Origin: Lingula anatina
Lineage: Eukaryota; Brachiopoda; Lingulata; Lingulida; Lingulidae
Direction: 5' to 3'
NCBI RefSeq assembly: GCF_001039355.2
Contig: NW_019774336.1
Coordinates: forward strand, 479,094 to 543,093
Length of the DNA stretch: 64,000 nucleotides
The notes under the pieces were generated by a model that worked only from the letters and a program-made list of their open reading frames with translations, had not been told where the DNA came from and ran no database searches. A program made the position numbers and the translations under genes. Each line of letters begins with the position of its first letter. Position 1 is the first letter of the stretch. Positions 12,455 to 24,932 of the stretch are shown here, in pieces.

Positions 12455-14532
12455 CTGGAAAAATAAATATTGCTGAGGATTTTTTTTTTACCACTCAAAA
12501 TGGGTCTAAGCAGGAACATTGAATTCAGTCTCATTCCAAAATGTCAAGATTTTATCTGAAATGTGAATTATTTGGCTAAGATGAAGGGACAAAGAGTATG
12601 ATTTTTAAAACATGTTAAAAACATAACCACTTATTGTTGAACTTCCCTGAGGAAAAGTAAAACTTTTCAATTAATCTTTTTTAAACAGGTAAATGCCATG
12701 AATCAATGGGGCCAATGATTTTTCCCATCCTGAGAAATGTTGCCACTAGTCAACAACCTTGACATAATTTTAGATAGGATACAACCCAAAACTTAGGGCT
12801 CGAAGTTATGGCAGAATTTGAAAAAACATGCTTAACCATGGATCAAGGACTTTTTTTATATTTTCTCAGATGGTTTAATTTAATTTTCCCAGCAAAGATA
12901 TATGAAATTAAGATTTTAGGTTAACAAAACTTTGGGACAACAATGTTTCAAGCTTTTCAACTTACACCAGTTTTTCATGCTCATATCCGATGACTTTTTT
13001 TGGTTTATTGTCTTGAGTACTACACGTAGAGATACTGAAAAAAAAAAAAAAANTTTTTATATATATATCCTTTATATGTTTTGTAGAAAATAACCACTCC
13101 CTTTAGTTAAATTTGTTCCATAGTTGTAAGTGTTGAATCCAAAAGTGTTCTCACAAGAATATTATTTTCAACTCGAGTTAGTTCTACCAGCAAATTTGTG
13201 GACAATTGCAGTAATCTCATATGAAGTCCTAACATATTAAATGATATTATATGGGTTAGAGGACATTTTTTAAAAATTGTAAATAGGTCAGCAATACAGA
13301 ATCCTACCATTCTAGTGTTATTTCACCTTTGTAAAATTGGACATTATTTTCCAAAATTTTTCTTCAAAAATCATTGCAATTTTTTTTTTTTTAAATGTAT
13401 GAATGTATGTTTATACCAGTTAAAACAGTATGATAACTCTTATAATGGTATGTTTCCTTTCAGGACTTTTTCATTAGATGGAAGAATCTCACTTTGTAAA
13501 ATTGTAGCAAGACCTGATCTGGTTGATCCCTTAAATTTAATATAATAAAAAAAAAAGACTTGCAGTCCCAGTATTTATCTGCTTTAGAACTTTTAGATCG
13601 ACCTGATGCTTTTCATTAGTTTTACAACTAGGAATATTTGTTGTATTATTTTAACATTATTTTTCTTAAAATGTCAATTGAGAACCAAACTGCAGTCATC
13701 TAAGTTGTTGAAATGGACTGAATGAATTTTTGAATGTATCTGAACCTTATGTTATTTGTTACTATTATTATTATTATTATTATCATTATTACGTATGAAA
13801 GAAATGAGAAGTCATTTTCTGTAAACTGTAACATATTACTTATAAAATATAATATAATAAAGTGTAATATGAAGTATATGATAAAGCATTTTGATTGTTC
13901 AATTTATTGAAATGTTAAAGAAGAGTTGTCATTGTTCAAGTTGGATTTTCATCACAAAGCTGACTAAATATGACAGGAAAAGAAAAATCACTTGTCTACA
14001 ATCATTTTGTGCTGAAAAGGCCATTTACACACAATCAACACTGATGGGACATTTTTCGGACTTTTGTCGGAATTTCGACTTTTTCAGGGTCATTTGGATA
14101 ATTCTTTTGAATCATGTACCCTGGCCCCAGCCAATTTTCCTATTTCAGTGAGGACTGGTCTCATTCCTGAATTGACTCCAGATAAGCTCACTTGGTACAT
14201 TTAGATGGCATGATACTATATGCAATATCAGAGAGATCGGATCAATTTGTGCAACTAAATGATTGTACTCTGAGAAATTGCCTCGGGTGCAAATAAAGTT
14301 CAACATGAATGGAGAATCATGACTTCTTAAAATTGTCAATTTTGAATATGTCCTGTATAAAGTTCTGTTTCGAAAATTATGGCATAGAAGGCAAATATAC
14401 AAGTTTGCATTTTTCAGCACCAGGCAAGCCAATGCAAAAATCAGCTGCTGCGAATATATTCAATGTAGTCTCAGAATGGTTTTGGAATTGTTTGCCTTTC
14501 TCTGTATACTGAAGACCTTCAACTGATGAGCA
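12455..14532. other. Stretch lacking the expected SLC30A9 upstream exons
   Basis: The missing N-terminal exons of SLC30A9 should lie here on the minus strand, but no helix-rich or zinc-transporter exon is visible. A single N at 13053 lies between a run of A and a run of T, which marks a suspicious join. The right part is the 3' flank of IGBP1. Confidence 0.55.
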
Positions 14533-16760
14533 TTAACCCATATTTGTGGTGTTCCCTTCTCCTCTTCTGTGGTCTAAAACATATTAAAATGCATTTTGGT
14601 AACTTTTAGAACAAGCCATGATAATTACATATGAAAAGATCCCCTTACATAAAAAAAATTAAATATTTTATTTTACAAGTTAAAGTAATATAGCTATCTT
14701 CATCATCTCCTACTACATGGAGTCTGGATGTAGTGAAAAAATTTTGATTTGGCTAAATTAATGCTATCCTCATTTAGCACAGTGACGTTCTCATAATAAA
14801 CATGTAAATACCATCTTTCCAAGCATCCCAGTTTCTTGCTTTAGCTAATTCTTCAGGGTCATCCATCTCTTCTTTCCTTTCTTTTTCAATGGCTGCTTGT
14901 TCGTCAGCGGTTGCAGCAAGCTCTGGATCATTAGCCATGTCCTGCATGCTTGGACTTACATATAAAATATAAAATAAAATTCAATTCAATTTGCATTTAA
15001 TCACATAAGAAGGAAAAAGTGTTAGATAAGCATACCTAAGCTGGGTTTTTAATTTATTCATTTTTAAGTGACATGTACATAAATGGCCAACTAAAATGTA
15101 TACCATAATACTACTGCCCGCTGCAATCACAACCAAAGAAAAAAATCTTTCCAAACATAATTAATGTAAGAGTGAGGTAACAAAACAATGATAAACCCTC
15201 ACCCTGATTGCTGCTCTGGCTGGAGATTCTTATATGTCTGCTCATAAAATTCATCTAGAGTGTATGTGGGCACCCCTGGATAACCCATACCAAACACCTG
15301 CTTCTGCAGATCATTCTTTGTGATGATAAAAGGCCTAAAAGACTATCCAAAAAGGAGGGGGAAATGACTATTTGATTATTCAAAAATGACAGAAGTTATC
15401 ACCAACTTATATCAAAACAAACTTTTGTTTGAACAACAAAAATTTAATTTTACACTTGAATAGCAAATATTTATTAAGTATATTCTAATATCTTCTGTAT
15501 ATCAAGAAAAGCAACTTTAACTGAAAGAAACAAAATTTGCCTTACAACAAGATATCCTGGTTCCATCAAAGCTGCTCCTTTCAGATAATACCATTACGTT
15601 ACCTGTTTTTGCTGTGTTTTTTTGGTTTCCTTCGACATTTCTCCCAATTCATCTCTTCCTCCCATTTTAGATCTTCCTGCTAAGAGGGTTAGTTCCACTG
15701 AAAATACAAGCAATAAAATACATTTGATGTCTTCAAATAACAACACATCTTCTAAGTTATAAGTTGAACTCTGATGATTTTATTTATTGACAGCACTCAA
15801 AGGCACATCTATCACGTTGTATGAGTGACACAACTTGTGAAACCGCACAGCATATCACACATGACAGTTAACAAACTAACAGTTAGGTTTCTAAGTTCAA
15901 TTTTATTCTTAACTTGTTGGAGGCAGAACATTTATTTATTCAAAGTTTATCTAAATTACCGTTTCTAAATAATAATTAATAATCCTCAAAAAGACTTCAT
16001 GCTAATGCTTTTATCTATTATCATAATAAAACAATGAATCAAGCCCAGTCAGGCCTCAATCCACAGTTCTACTAAACTATTAATGTCATATTAAAATATA
16101 ACCATTACTTTCTATACTGTCTAGTTCATCCAAGCTTGAGTTGACCCATTTGTTCAATAGTGTTGTATAATACTCCCTCTGGAATGGATATTATATAAGA
16201 ATATTTAGTTGTATAGAAAAATAATTGACATGCAAATTTTAATACAATTAACTAGAAACACTGATCAATAATAATTATAAAAACTGTTTGAGACTTTGAT
16301 GTGATAAGCGCAGAAAAGATACCTAGGCTACTTTACTTTTTCTGAAAAAAAAAACTTTGTTGTTGATATAAAAATTTTTACAACTATACAACTTTAAAAT
16401 ATTCATAAATCATTTTTCTTTCTTTTTAAAAATTATCACCTTGACTTCATCATCAATGTGAGGCTCCTTTACTTTTTCGTATAATTCTTTCAGTTTACTT
16501 TCTGTTGCTTTTTGTTTTTTAAATCTTTCAATTTTACTCTGCCGTGACCTTGCCATGCCAATCAGGTCTGGTGGAATACTGAATGTTAAGAAACATGTAA
16601 ATTGCATAACTAATTACATGCTACTATTGTAATTGTTTTTTTTTAAGAATGTTTTATTAGACTTATAAAATAAATAAATCTTACTTATATAAATGAAGCA
16701 CATTCATCAGCCAAAATATGCTAAATGTTGCATGGAATCGCCAATCTATCTGTAGTTACA

Positions 16761-16812
<52 letters not shown>

Positions 16813-19328
16813 CACATTATTTCAGTCATTGACCAATAGCCCTATGGAAGCATGAGGCCACTCTTGATGTGTAATTAGTTTTAACACTGAATATTTCACC
16901 ATGAAATCCTTACCCTCTAGCTCCTGGGGGAGGTTGAGGCCTTGTATTTTCTTGGTTTTCTTCTCTGTCTTTGTCCGAGACATCTACATCTGTCACCCCA
17001 TATAGCTTGCACAGTCTCATAAAGTCTTTATAATATGTCTGAATTTGAATTAAAAGGTAAATATCAAGTACAAGTTTATGCCAAATCATAACATTCACAG
17101 ATTTTAATAATATACAGCCAACTAGAAGCAATCAGCATATTATAATAACAGGTTCATAAAAATATTAAAGGCTTCTTAATCTTATGAGGTGAGGGAGGGG
17201 GAGATCACTCCGGAATTATGGGTAGACTTCAAACATTCTGGTAAATTTTCAGAAAAAACTAAGTAAGTTGCTTTTGCAGCAATTCCCCCCACCCTGTAAC
17301 TCTACAATTTTAAATTAATCAAAATCAAGTCGTGTGGCGACTTTAACCAATGTCTCTGCTACTCAAATAAATTAGTATGGAAATTTACTAACTAGTTTTT
17401 TAATCTTTATTTTTAAATGTTCAAACTTTTTGACCAATGCAAACTTTCACCCCAGCAATGACTTGGCTTTCATAATATTTGGATGGCACAAAGTTTCATG
17501 CAAAACATTGCTCACAAAGTCAAATACTGCCAATCTAATTTATTTGAATAGAAGAGGTATTGCTCAAAGCAGAAATACAAATTCACTTAATAATGATATT
17601 GAAAATCAAAGAGTCATTGGGGGGGGGGGGGGGGGGGNNNNNNNNNNNNNNNNNNNNNNNNNNNNNNNNNNNNNNNNNNNNNNNNNNNNNNNNNNNNNNN
17701 NNNNNNNNNNNNNNNNNNNNNNNNNNNNNNNNNNNNNNNNNNNNNNNNNNNNNNNNNNNNNNNNNNNNNNNNNNNNNNNNNNNNNNNNNNNNNNNNNNNN
17801 NNNNNNNNNNNNNNNNNNNNNNGGGGGGGGGGGGGGGAAATACTTTTTCCCTAGCTGAGATTTTCCTTACCTGAGCCTTTGCCACAATTTCTTGTCTGTC
17901 TCCTTTGGTCTGGAGATTGGTGAAGTAGGCTAATATGGCTGGAACTACTAAATATCTGTTGAGAAAGAAAGACCACATCAATTACACTTTAAGGCATACA
18001 TATATTTATATGCAATGAACCAAAGTCACTGAAAATTTCATCGATTTTTTAATCATCATCATCAAACTATAATATACCCTATCCAAAATGACTGAAAAAA
18101 TTGCAATTATAAACCAATCTTTTCATTTTAAATGTTAAATCTTTACCATCACATGGATAATTTGTAGGTCTCAATCTTGCCTTTAACAATGCATCCCATT
18201 ACCCATATACAGACATGCTGAAAACTTTTCAGAATGGCCGGACATTTGGACCAGCAGTAATAAAAAATTTCCCGGACCGAATGGATTTTTCTTGGACCGA
18301 AAATCACCCTATTTGTTTGAGACGGATACTTACAGTACAATTAGGTAGCTTTCTTTGTTTGTAAATGTGATCGGTTTGGAATGGAAGGGAAAAAACGCTT
18401 TGGGTTTTATATTAATGTATTAGTGAAGTATGTCAAATGATGACTGTAAATTCAAAATGGCGGCTCTTAAAACTCGTGTTGGTCCTTTAGACCGAATAAG
18501 TCCAATTTTTTACCGGTCCAGACAAAATTTCCCAGTCATGTTCAATATACGACCGACAGTTTCAGCATGTCTGCATATAAAGATATGATGTTTTCTTTGA
18601 ATTACATTAACAACATAAAATATTTAAAATGGATATTCCAAAAGATTTGATCACCAAAAATCTTTTTTATCTTTGTAAACAGGCTGTGCTCACACCCTTA
18701 TGGTACAGTACAATGTACAGTACATGTATGTCGAACATAAGACTTAATATATCGACTTTGTCTCTACCAAAGGCTAAAACAACGAAACTGTAGTTAAAAA
18801 TTTTTGATCGATTTTAAAATACAGACTGTTAGATTTATCCACTTTACAAAAAAACACATTTTTTAAATTCCTTACTTTATGTCTTGTGTTGCAACTTCTT
18901 GCAGTTCCTCGTTCTCACTGAAGAGAGTGAGTTGGTTTATCATCAGTATAGCTTTTTCACATAAACCAATGCCTTCCTTTACTTTGCCCTGGTGATATAA
19001 AATACACAATGTCTTGTGAGAACGACATGGAAGAAACAGGTACATGGATATGATCATGTCTCACACTGATAGATATTTTATCTACAATTCAATTTTTAGA
19101 AAGAATTGTTAAGATTTTAACAGTGCAAGTAACAAGTTGAAAGCGATCTGATTATTCAGGTGTTCAATTAAGATCTTGCTGTCTTACTTGGATGACCATG
19201 GAACTAGTAGATTCTTGGGTATTATCCACAGATTCATATAACTTCCAAATGTCATCAAAGACGTCTGGAAGACGCTGTTCTGATTCTGTCTGAGATCCAT
19301 GTGTGTTTTCGTTCACTGCTTGTGCCAT
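14533..19328 (-). CDS. IGBP1: IGBP1 / alpha4 (TAP42-like PP2A regulatory protein), complete
   Basis: Ten minus-strand exons: 19328-19188, 18988-18876, 17955-17871, 17038-16914, 16578-16440, 16178-16109, 15697-15603, 15342-15203, 14954-14812 and 14573-14533. All junctions keep phase and give 363 aa (human IGBP1 has 339). Family landmarks occur in order: FSENEELQEVATQDIKYLVVPAI near residue 80, PPDLIGMARSRQSKIERFK, REYYTTLLNKWVNSSLDELDSIE, SFRPFIITKNDLQKQVFG, WDAWKDDHRRGEGN and a terminal NMG like the human ending. The protein binds and stabilises PP2A-type catalytic subunits in the cytosol and links them to TOR signalling (established for the family). Exon 8 has two AGs 8 nt apart; only the upstream one keeps frame. 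The N-run at 17638-17822 is inside an intron and does not affect coding. It is head-to-head with FMC1. Confidence 0.95.
16761..16811. repeat. (ATT)n microsatellite
   Basis: Uninterrupted ATT array of about 17 units, in an IGBP1 intron. Confidence 0.95.
17620..17837. other. Assembly gap bounded by poly-G on both sides
   Basis: 185 Ns (17638-17822) are flanked by 18 G on the left and 15 G on the right. It lies in the IGBP1 intron between exons 3 and 4. A long G-homopolymer that could not be sequenced, or a sequencing artefact, would both produce this. Confidence 0.9.
18205..18578. repeat. Fold-back MITE-like element in IGBP1 intron
   Basis: The left end TATACAGACATGCTGAAA and the right end, read in reverse complement as TATGCAGACATGCTGAAA, are inverted repeats. 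Similarity continues inward: FORWARD words TTTCCCGGACCGA on the left pair with TTTTACCGGTCCAGAC-like sequence on the right. At 374 bp it has no open reading frame of note. It sits in the intron between IGBP1 exons 2 and 3. Superfamily unknown. Confidence 0.7.
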
Positions 19329-19380
19329 TTTCACAATTCTCGTGCACTATGGAAGTCTCGCGAGAAGAAAACACTGCAAA
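19329..19380. promoter_or_regulatory. Very short bidirectional promoter, IGBP1/FMC1, with TCTCGCGAGA
   Basis: Only 52 bp separate the IGBP1 and FMC1 start codons, which point away from each other. At 19356-19365 lies the perfect palindrome TCTCGCGAGA. This is the CGCG element found in many animal housekeeping and bidirectional promoters (bound by BANP, and discussed for Kaiso/ZBTB33, in mammals). Transcription must start within this spacer or inside the opposing gene. Confidence 0.85.
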
Positions 19381-19836
19381 ATGGCAGCTCCCACGAGAGC
19401 TCGCACTCTCTCCGTTTTGCGAGGATTACTCCACGAACTAAAGCTGATGACACCAAAGGTAAGAGGATCATTAGCGTCACAATGTATTCAAAAATCAAAC
19501 AGCACATTGAATGCTGAACCCAATTGTACAGCTAAGCAAACATAAACTTTCTGATAAAGCACCGAGTTTTCCTAAAACGAGTCTAAAACCAAGACCAACT
19601 GTGTTTTCAAGTATTTCTTGTTGTTTAAATTTCAGTGATAGATAAAAACGCAACTCGGTCATCTCAGTTTATAAATAATAAATACATTTTATACTAATTA
19701 ACATTTGTGGAAATGAATGACGTAACATTTAGAGGCTTAATTATTTTTAATGAGCAAATGGATTTTAATATTAATCTATTGTATTTTATTTTATCGACAG
19801 ATCATACCAATTTTCATTTTATACTTTTATGTATAA

Positions 19837-19879
<43 letters not shown>

Positions 19880-20657
19880 CCAGAGTAAATTAAGAACCAC
19901 TCCAGTATATTCCTATGTGTTGGACCAGTACAGACAACACCAGTTAACCAGTAATACGTACTGTAAGGGGGATGGAGCTATGAATCATCTTGCTGAAACA
20001 TACCTCTGTCTTTTGAAAAGTACAAGAGAATGTAAGGTAAAGTTCTTGTAGACTTACTTGATTTGTGTGTACACATGTACACATACACACTCTACACTAG
20101 TTTGTTTTAACATTGGAAGATAATTGAGATACTTTATGAATTTTTAGTGTGATATTTTTTGCAGTAATTTTTTGTATTTGTTGGAAAAATCAGATACAGT
20201 ACTGGGTTATGTTTTTAATTATTTTGTCCCATCTGTTATTTGTTGGAAAGTTCAGATACTAAATTTATATTTTAACAATAAAAATGATTTAGAAGAAATT
20301 TAATTTTCATATCTGTGGTCATGCAGTCATTACAGATCCTTATTTTGATTTCATTATTTAGGTCAAAGAGACCTGTATGGCAATATTTATAAAAATAACA
20401 GATTAAAAAAAATCCATATAGCTTACTTTACACCAACATGAATAGATACTGTGTTTCATTTTCTCTAGCCAATTTTGGGTGAAACAAAATATTTACAACA
20501 GAGAGGCATGTAATGACTGAAGTGTTTTTATTGTTTTATTTTGTAGGAACTAAGAGAGGAATTCAAAGGACATGGAGAAAGAAGCACTGAATCTACAGCA
20601 AATTTAGTTGGATATAAATTACCTGAATCGTATACAGAAAATGGTTCAGATAGCTAG
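19381..20657 (+). CDS. FMC1: FMC1, mitochondrial ATP synthase assembly factor, complete
   Basis: Three exons, 19381-19458, 19884-20036 and 20547-20657, all in phase 0, encode 113 aa, the same length as human FMC1 (C7orf55). Recognisable blocks are LRGLLHELKL near the N terminus, YVLDQYRQHQLTS, AETYLCLLKSTRE and EFKGHGERSTESTANLVG. FMC1 belongs to the LYR-like group and helps assemble the F1 part of mitochondrial ATP synthase with ATPAF2/Atp12 (known for the family). An in-frame upstream ATG exists at 19303 but falls inside the antisense IGBP1 coding exon; the start at 19381 matches the family N terminus, so I chose it. Intron 1 ends in a TTA microsatellite that runs almost to the splice acceptor. 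Confidence 0.95.
19838..19878. repeat. (TTA)n microsatellite abutting an FMC1 splice acceptor
   Basis: The array ends five bases before the exon-2 acceptor AG (19882-19883), so repeat units replace the usual polypyrimidine tract. Confidence 0.9.
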
Positions 20658-23600
20658 CTTCCATATACATATTAGAGAATCTGTAAATACTACATATAAG
20701 TGATTAAATATTCAATTGAGAAACTGATTTGATGTTGAGTTGTTTTTTTTTTTAATTTTGCAAAAGCAACACGTCCTTTCAGAACTGCTTTGATGAATGG
20801 TACTGGAAATAATTTAATTTTTTTCTTAAAACTTGTCACTTTTTTACCAGAGGGAAAGCACTGAACATTGTTTGGAAAGATCACTTATCTCACATATCTT
20901 TAAGCCATAGTTAGAAAATTATTTGTCTTGTATGCACTCTGAAAAGGATTTTAATCACATTGTTGATATTTTTACCTTACACCCAATGCTAAAATCGATT
21001 TTCTGTCGTTGAAATTTTGTTTTGATAAATCAACAGTTATTATTATCACTATAGGCAGTAATTTTAGAACGTCACTTTAAAAAATAGAATAACTCTTCAC
21101 TTCAGTGATTTCTTCTTGGGAGTAAGAGGGAATTAATCAGTTTTTAACACCAACCCTGTGTCTTTATTTTTCTCTCTGGTCATATCTTGGAAGGCACAAT
21201 TAAATTATGTCACTTAGCTGTACACTTCAAAAACGTGTCTATAAACTAGGCCCCAATGTAAGCAAAAGGTATCAGCAGACAAATATAATCATAGATATCT
21301 GTAAACCAGCAACGTCTGCACACTAATTCTCTCTCTTTTATCAAATAAAACAACATCGCATGTCTGAAAACGGTCGTTCTGAGCAGTAGTGTGTTAGATG
21401 TGATCGGTATCACAACCCACGAGAGCATATCCACACGCATCTGTATAAACGGTTTCATGCAATGTAATGGGAATTGTGCCGTTTACGTATACATCAAATC
21501 CTGTCACAAAAATGGAGGCAAAGAAGGGTTATTGCGATATTTGTTTTCTATAAACACAAAGACATGTTCGTTAGTTCTGCAATTAGATCACGGAATGAAG
21601 AATTCTTTGAAGCGCTTCAATAAGTGCGGTGGTGAATAGACGGACTTGGAATGAGAAAAGATTATTGTGCCATAGACTTAGATTTCCGATCTAATATTAG
21701 GAAATGGTTATCAGTATCTATTTGTTGTTGAAATATGCCTTCATTGTAAATTAGCAGACATCCGAAGTTCTCTATAACGCCATAAAACGGGCTGGTAAAA
21801 TGACAAGCCCAGTTTCCAGACATTTCCGGATTTGTTCCAACTCCGTACCTTCATTAGAAAGTGTTCACAAAGTAAGACATTAACCTATTTATATACATCT
21901 TTTTCCAAAAACTGTCACGGTGAAAGCGAGAAAAATTAATATATCTCTAGTTTTCAAAAAAATTCCTACACTTTTTAGCAAGAGCGTATGACAGTTGAAC
22001 GGACGCTTTTACCTAAAATAAAAAGGCGGACCCAAGTTCCCCTGAAATCATTCGATATCGGAGTCAAGGCGAGGGCAAAGAATTTAAGGCTGGGTTGGGT
22101 GGTGGCACCCTGGCTTCTACGGGTTACTGAGAGCGGCAGATTTGAGGTTCAGGAGATTAATTTGTCTCACCCTTTGGAAACCTTTTCTATAGAACGCTGT
22201 CTGCTACACCTGTGCTTTGCTTAAATGAATATCACTAGCGACATCTTTAAATCAATTAACCAATATGTAGTCTTCTACCATGGAAACGTTTTAGGTGCAT
22301 GTATTTACGAACATATCTATCTTGGGCGGTCTTTATTATCCAAAGGTGGTTGCACTCAAAAAACGGTCCCACTCGGCTAAACCTTGCATTTTTTGTTTCC
22401 ATTAAATAATCTAAGTCCCAAAATTGTTGAACTTATCGGTAGTTTACTATCGGTAGTTTTCTTAGAAACATAGAAAACATACAGGAGACAACCTATTATT
22501 GCTTGATAAACGACAAAAGACTGTAAATTTATATAGTTTATGAAAAAAAATAGGTTTGAAGAGCGTTAACCCCGCCACATTTAATTAAAAAAGATCTGTT
22601 ATGCAATAATCTACCTGTGTGCACCTCTCTGCTACATATATTCTGACATTTAAAAAATTAAGACATGAGTTATGTTGATATTTTAAGCATATGACACTTG
22701 TAGGATATGTCCTCTTCCTTGACCTTCCGCTGTCAAAATCAACAAATTATGTAAACATTTTGGGGTTTATTCATACAGTTATTTGTCTGAATTTTTATTT
22801 ATTTGTTATGTGCATGTATGTATGTATTATGAATGGAAACCCTATGTTTGTTCGTTTGGTTTAAAACTTAGGTTAATAATATCCCGAGACGGCCTCGAAA
22901 ACAGATTCCCTTCGTTATTTAATTATTAGATGAGGGAGATATCCTGCCTTAGATAGCAGCTTTATCACTACCATTGTGCGAATTTACAATCCAAGGTTGG
23001 GCTCACTTGGTTTCCCAAAGTGTTTTAAATTCATTATCGGATATTGGAAATCATCTTTAGTTGGCGTCCCAAAAACACAGTCAAATGAAGCTTTTCAAGG
23101 GTTCTTTTTTCACGTGGCAGTCTCACACGCAAGATGTCTCAGGTGATTTAACTGATACTCGGCGTGATAGCAATACCCTGCAGATTTGGAGATTACATTT
23201 GGCAACAATAGTTGAGTTTCCATTGCTAGACTTCGGTTTTCTGCTTCCGCCTTGAGATACCCTGAAAGAGCTACCAATGCGGACTCAAGAACCTTTTTTT
23301 GCGTGGACCAAGCATCTCTTCACCAATTACACGTAGTTTAAGTGTATGGTATATGTACATGTAACGTGGCTCTTTGCGTCTCCGAGTGTGTTTCGTGTAG
23401 ATACCATTGTTGGGTATATAAAAGGTTACCTTCTTTCAGACTTGGACAAATAAAACGATTTATTCGTCCTTGTTTCAGATAATTATTTTACCAAAGACAT
23501 GTCCTGTATTGGATGCAAGTTAATTAGAGATAATTTCTGTTCAAACAAGGGTCACCTATCGGAAGATACACTGTAGATGTTGTTTTGTACAGATTTTCCC

Positions 23601-24228
23601 GATAGAAAAATGCTATCTTCTATTCTATTGGCTTTCTACTCCCGTCTCCTGCATGCTTCCGCTTTACCTGCTTTGAAAGTAGAAATTCTCGAGGTGGTGA
23701 AATTTTACGTAGCATTTCCTGGGCAGCTGCAGGTTCTAATGCCTGTTTTGTGTAAGCTTGGCCTCATTTGCTTGGTTTTACCTTTCACCCACTATAGGCT
23801 AAAAACGTCAAGGATAATAACCAATATCTATATGCGTTACTGGAAGATGTTGCTGTAACACCCCCACCCCCACCCCAAATAAGAAGGCAAATAGTATAAA
23901 TTAAACTTTGGACATATTTATTTACTTTTAAATCAAGACGATCAATTACAGCTAGCGCATTTTGCTTCCATTTTATCTCTAATAACTTGAACTACGCTTG
24001 AAAAGGGCATTCCGTTTTACCCCACGTGCGATTGTCGTGGAAAGGTAGTCAAATTTCAAAATAAGAACTCTGTATCATAGTTTAATTCGGCAGAAGTTAA
24101 AAGGTGACAATAAGCATTTTATACATGTGAACTTGCACAGATTTTGCACGATTGAGATAATAAGAATAAGAAACTCTTGACTCTGTACCCTACCAGCTAT
24201 ATGAAAAGTATGTACCCCCAGATGATAC

Positions 24229-24519
24229 CAGTGGCAGATTTAGTGGGGGGTTTTGGGGAATCCAGCCCCCCCTTCGGTTTCTGAAAAATATACCACATCA
24301 ATATTCCCCTCGTGAAATTAGAATTTTGACTTGCTGAATCATAGTTCTAAACCATACCAAAGGGCACTGTTTGCTCTCCTAAACACAAAAAAATTTTCGG
24401 GGCCCTTGAGTAGGCCCCAAACCCCACACCAAGTGGGCGACGGTTGGCTTCGCATCCGTTTCCTGTCGTTCCGGACCCCCCCCCCCCCCCTCCTTCAAAT
24501 AACCCTGGAGCCGCCTCTG
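24229..24519. repeat. Fold-back element with CAG-GGC-G ends
   Basis: The left end CAGTGGCAGATTTAG and the right end, read in reverse complement as CAGAGGCGGCTCCAGG, are diverged inverted repeats. Both are followed inward by runs of G on that strand. At 291 bp it is non-coding. The end type resembles abundant short DNA transposons of invertebrates; the superfamily is not determined. Confidence 0.6.
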
Positions 24520-24904
24520 AATATTTAATGGATTACAGTATAATAATATAATTGCACTGGTGCAAGACTGTTACTGTACATTGACCATGTAATGCACAGT
24601 AGCCTAACGGTAAAATATGTTAATGGGCCATTGCAATGGCCTTGTGAATTCAGCTAAAAGCTAATCCAGGTTTTCTACAACGGCACAACTGTCTACGTCC
24701 AACGATCAGGCCCCTATCGTCTTGTGGTTTCAAGAGTATGGAAGACATGAATAAAATTAAAAAAAAAAAAAACGTACCGATAAAATAGCTATTGGTATCA
24801 GGTTCCTATCGTTTTATTATAACTGTCATCTCGTCTCATGCACTGTTGTTTTGACAGTGGAATCTGCTGTATTTAAAGTCGCTTTGTCAACTGACGTCGG
24901 CGGT

Positions 24905-24932
24905 ATACACACACACACACACACACACACAC
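24905..24932. repeat. (AC)n microsatellite
   Basis: About 14 AC units. Confidence 0.9.

Noticed and set aside
14520-14530. CTGATGAG as a hammerhead core
   Set aside because: No stem II hairpin followed by GAAA comes after it.
15335-15342. Alternative splice acceptor (TTTTAG) for IGBP1 exon 8
   Set aside because: Its use puts a stop in frame after a few codons; the AG 8 nt upstream restores SFRPFIITK.
17430-17981. Frames crossing the N-run with Gly or Pro tracts
   Set aside because: They are artefacts of poly-G and Ns in an IGBP1 intron.
19303-19380. In-frame upstream ATG that would extend FMC1 by 26 residues
   Set aside because: It lies wholly inside the antisense IGBP1 coding exon, and the family N terminus matches the start at 19381.
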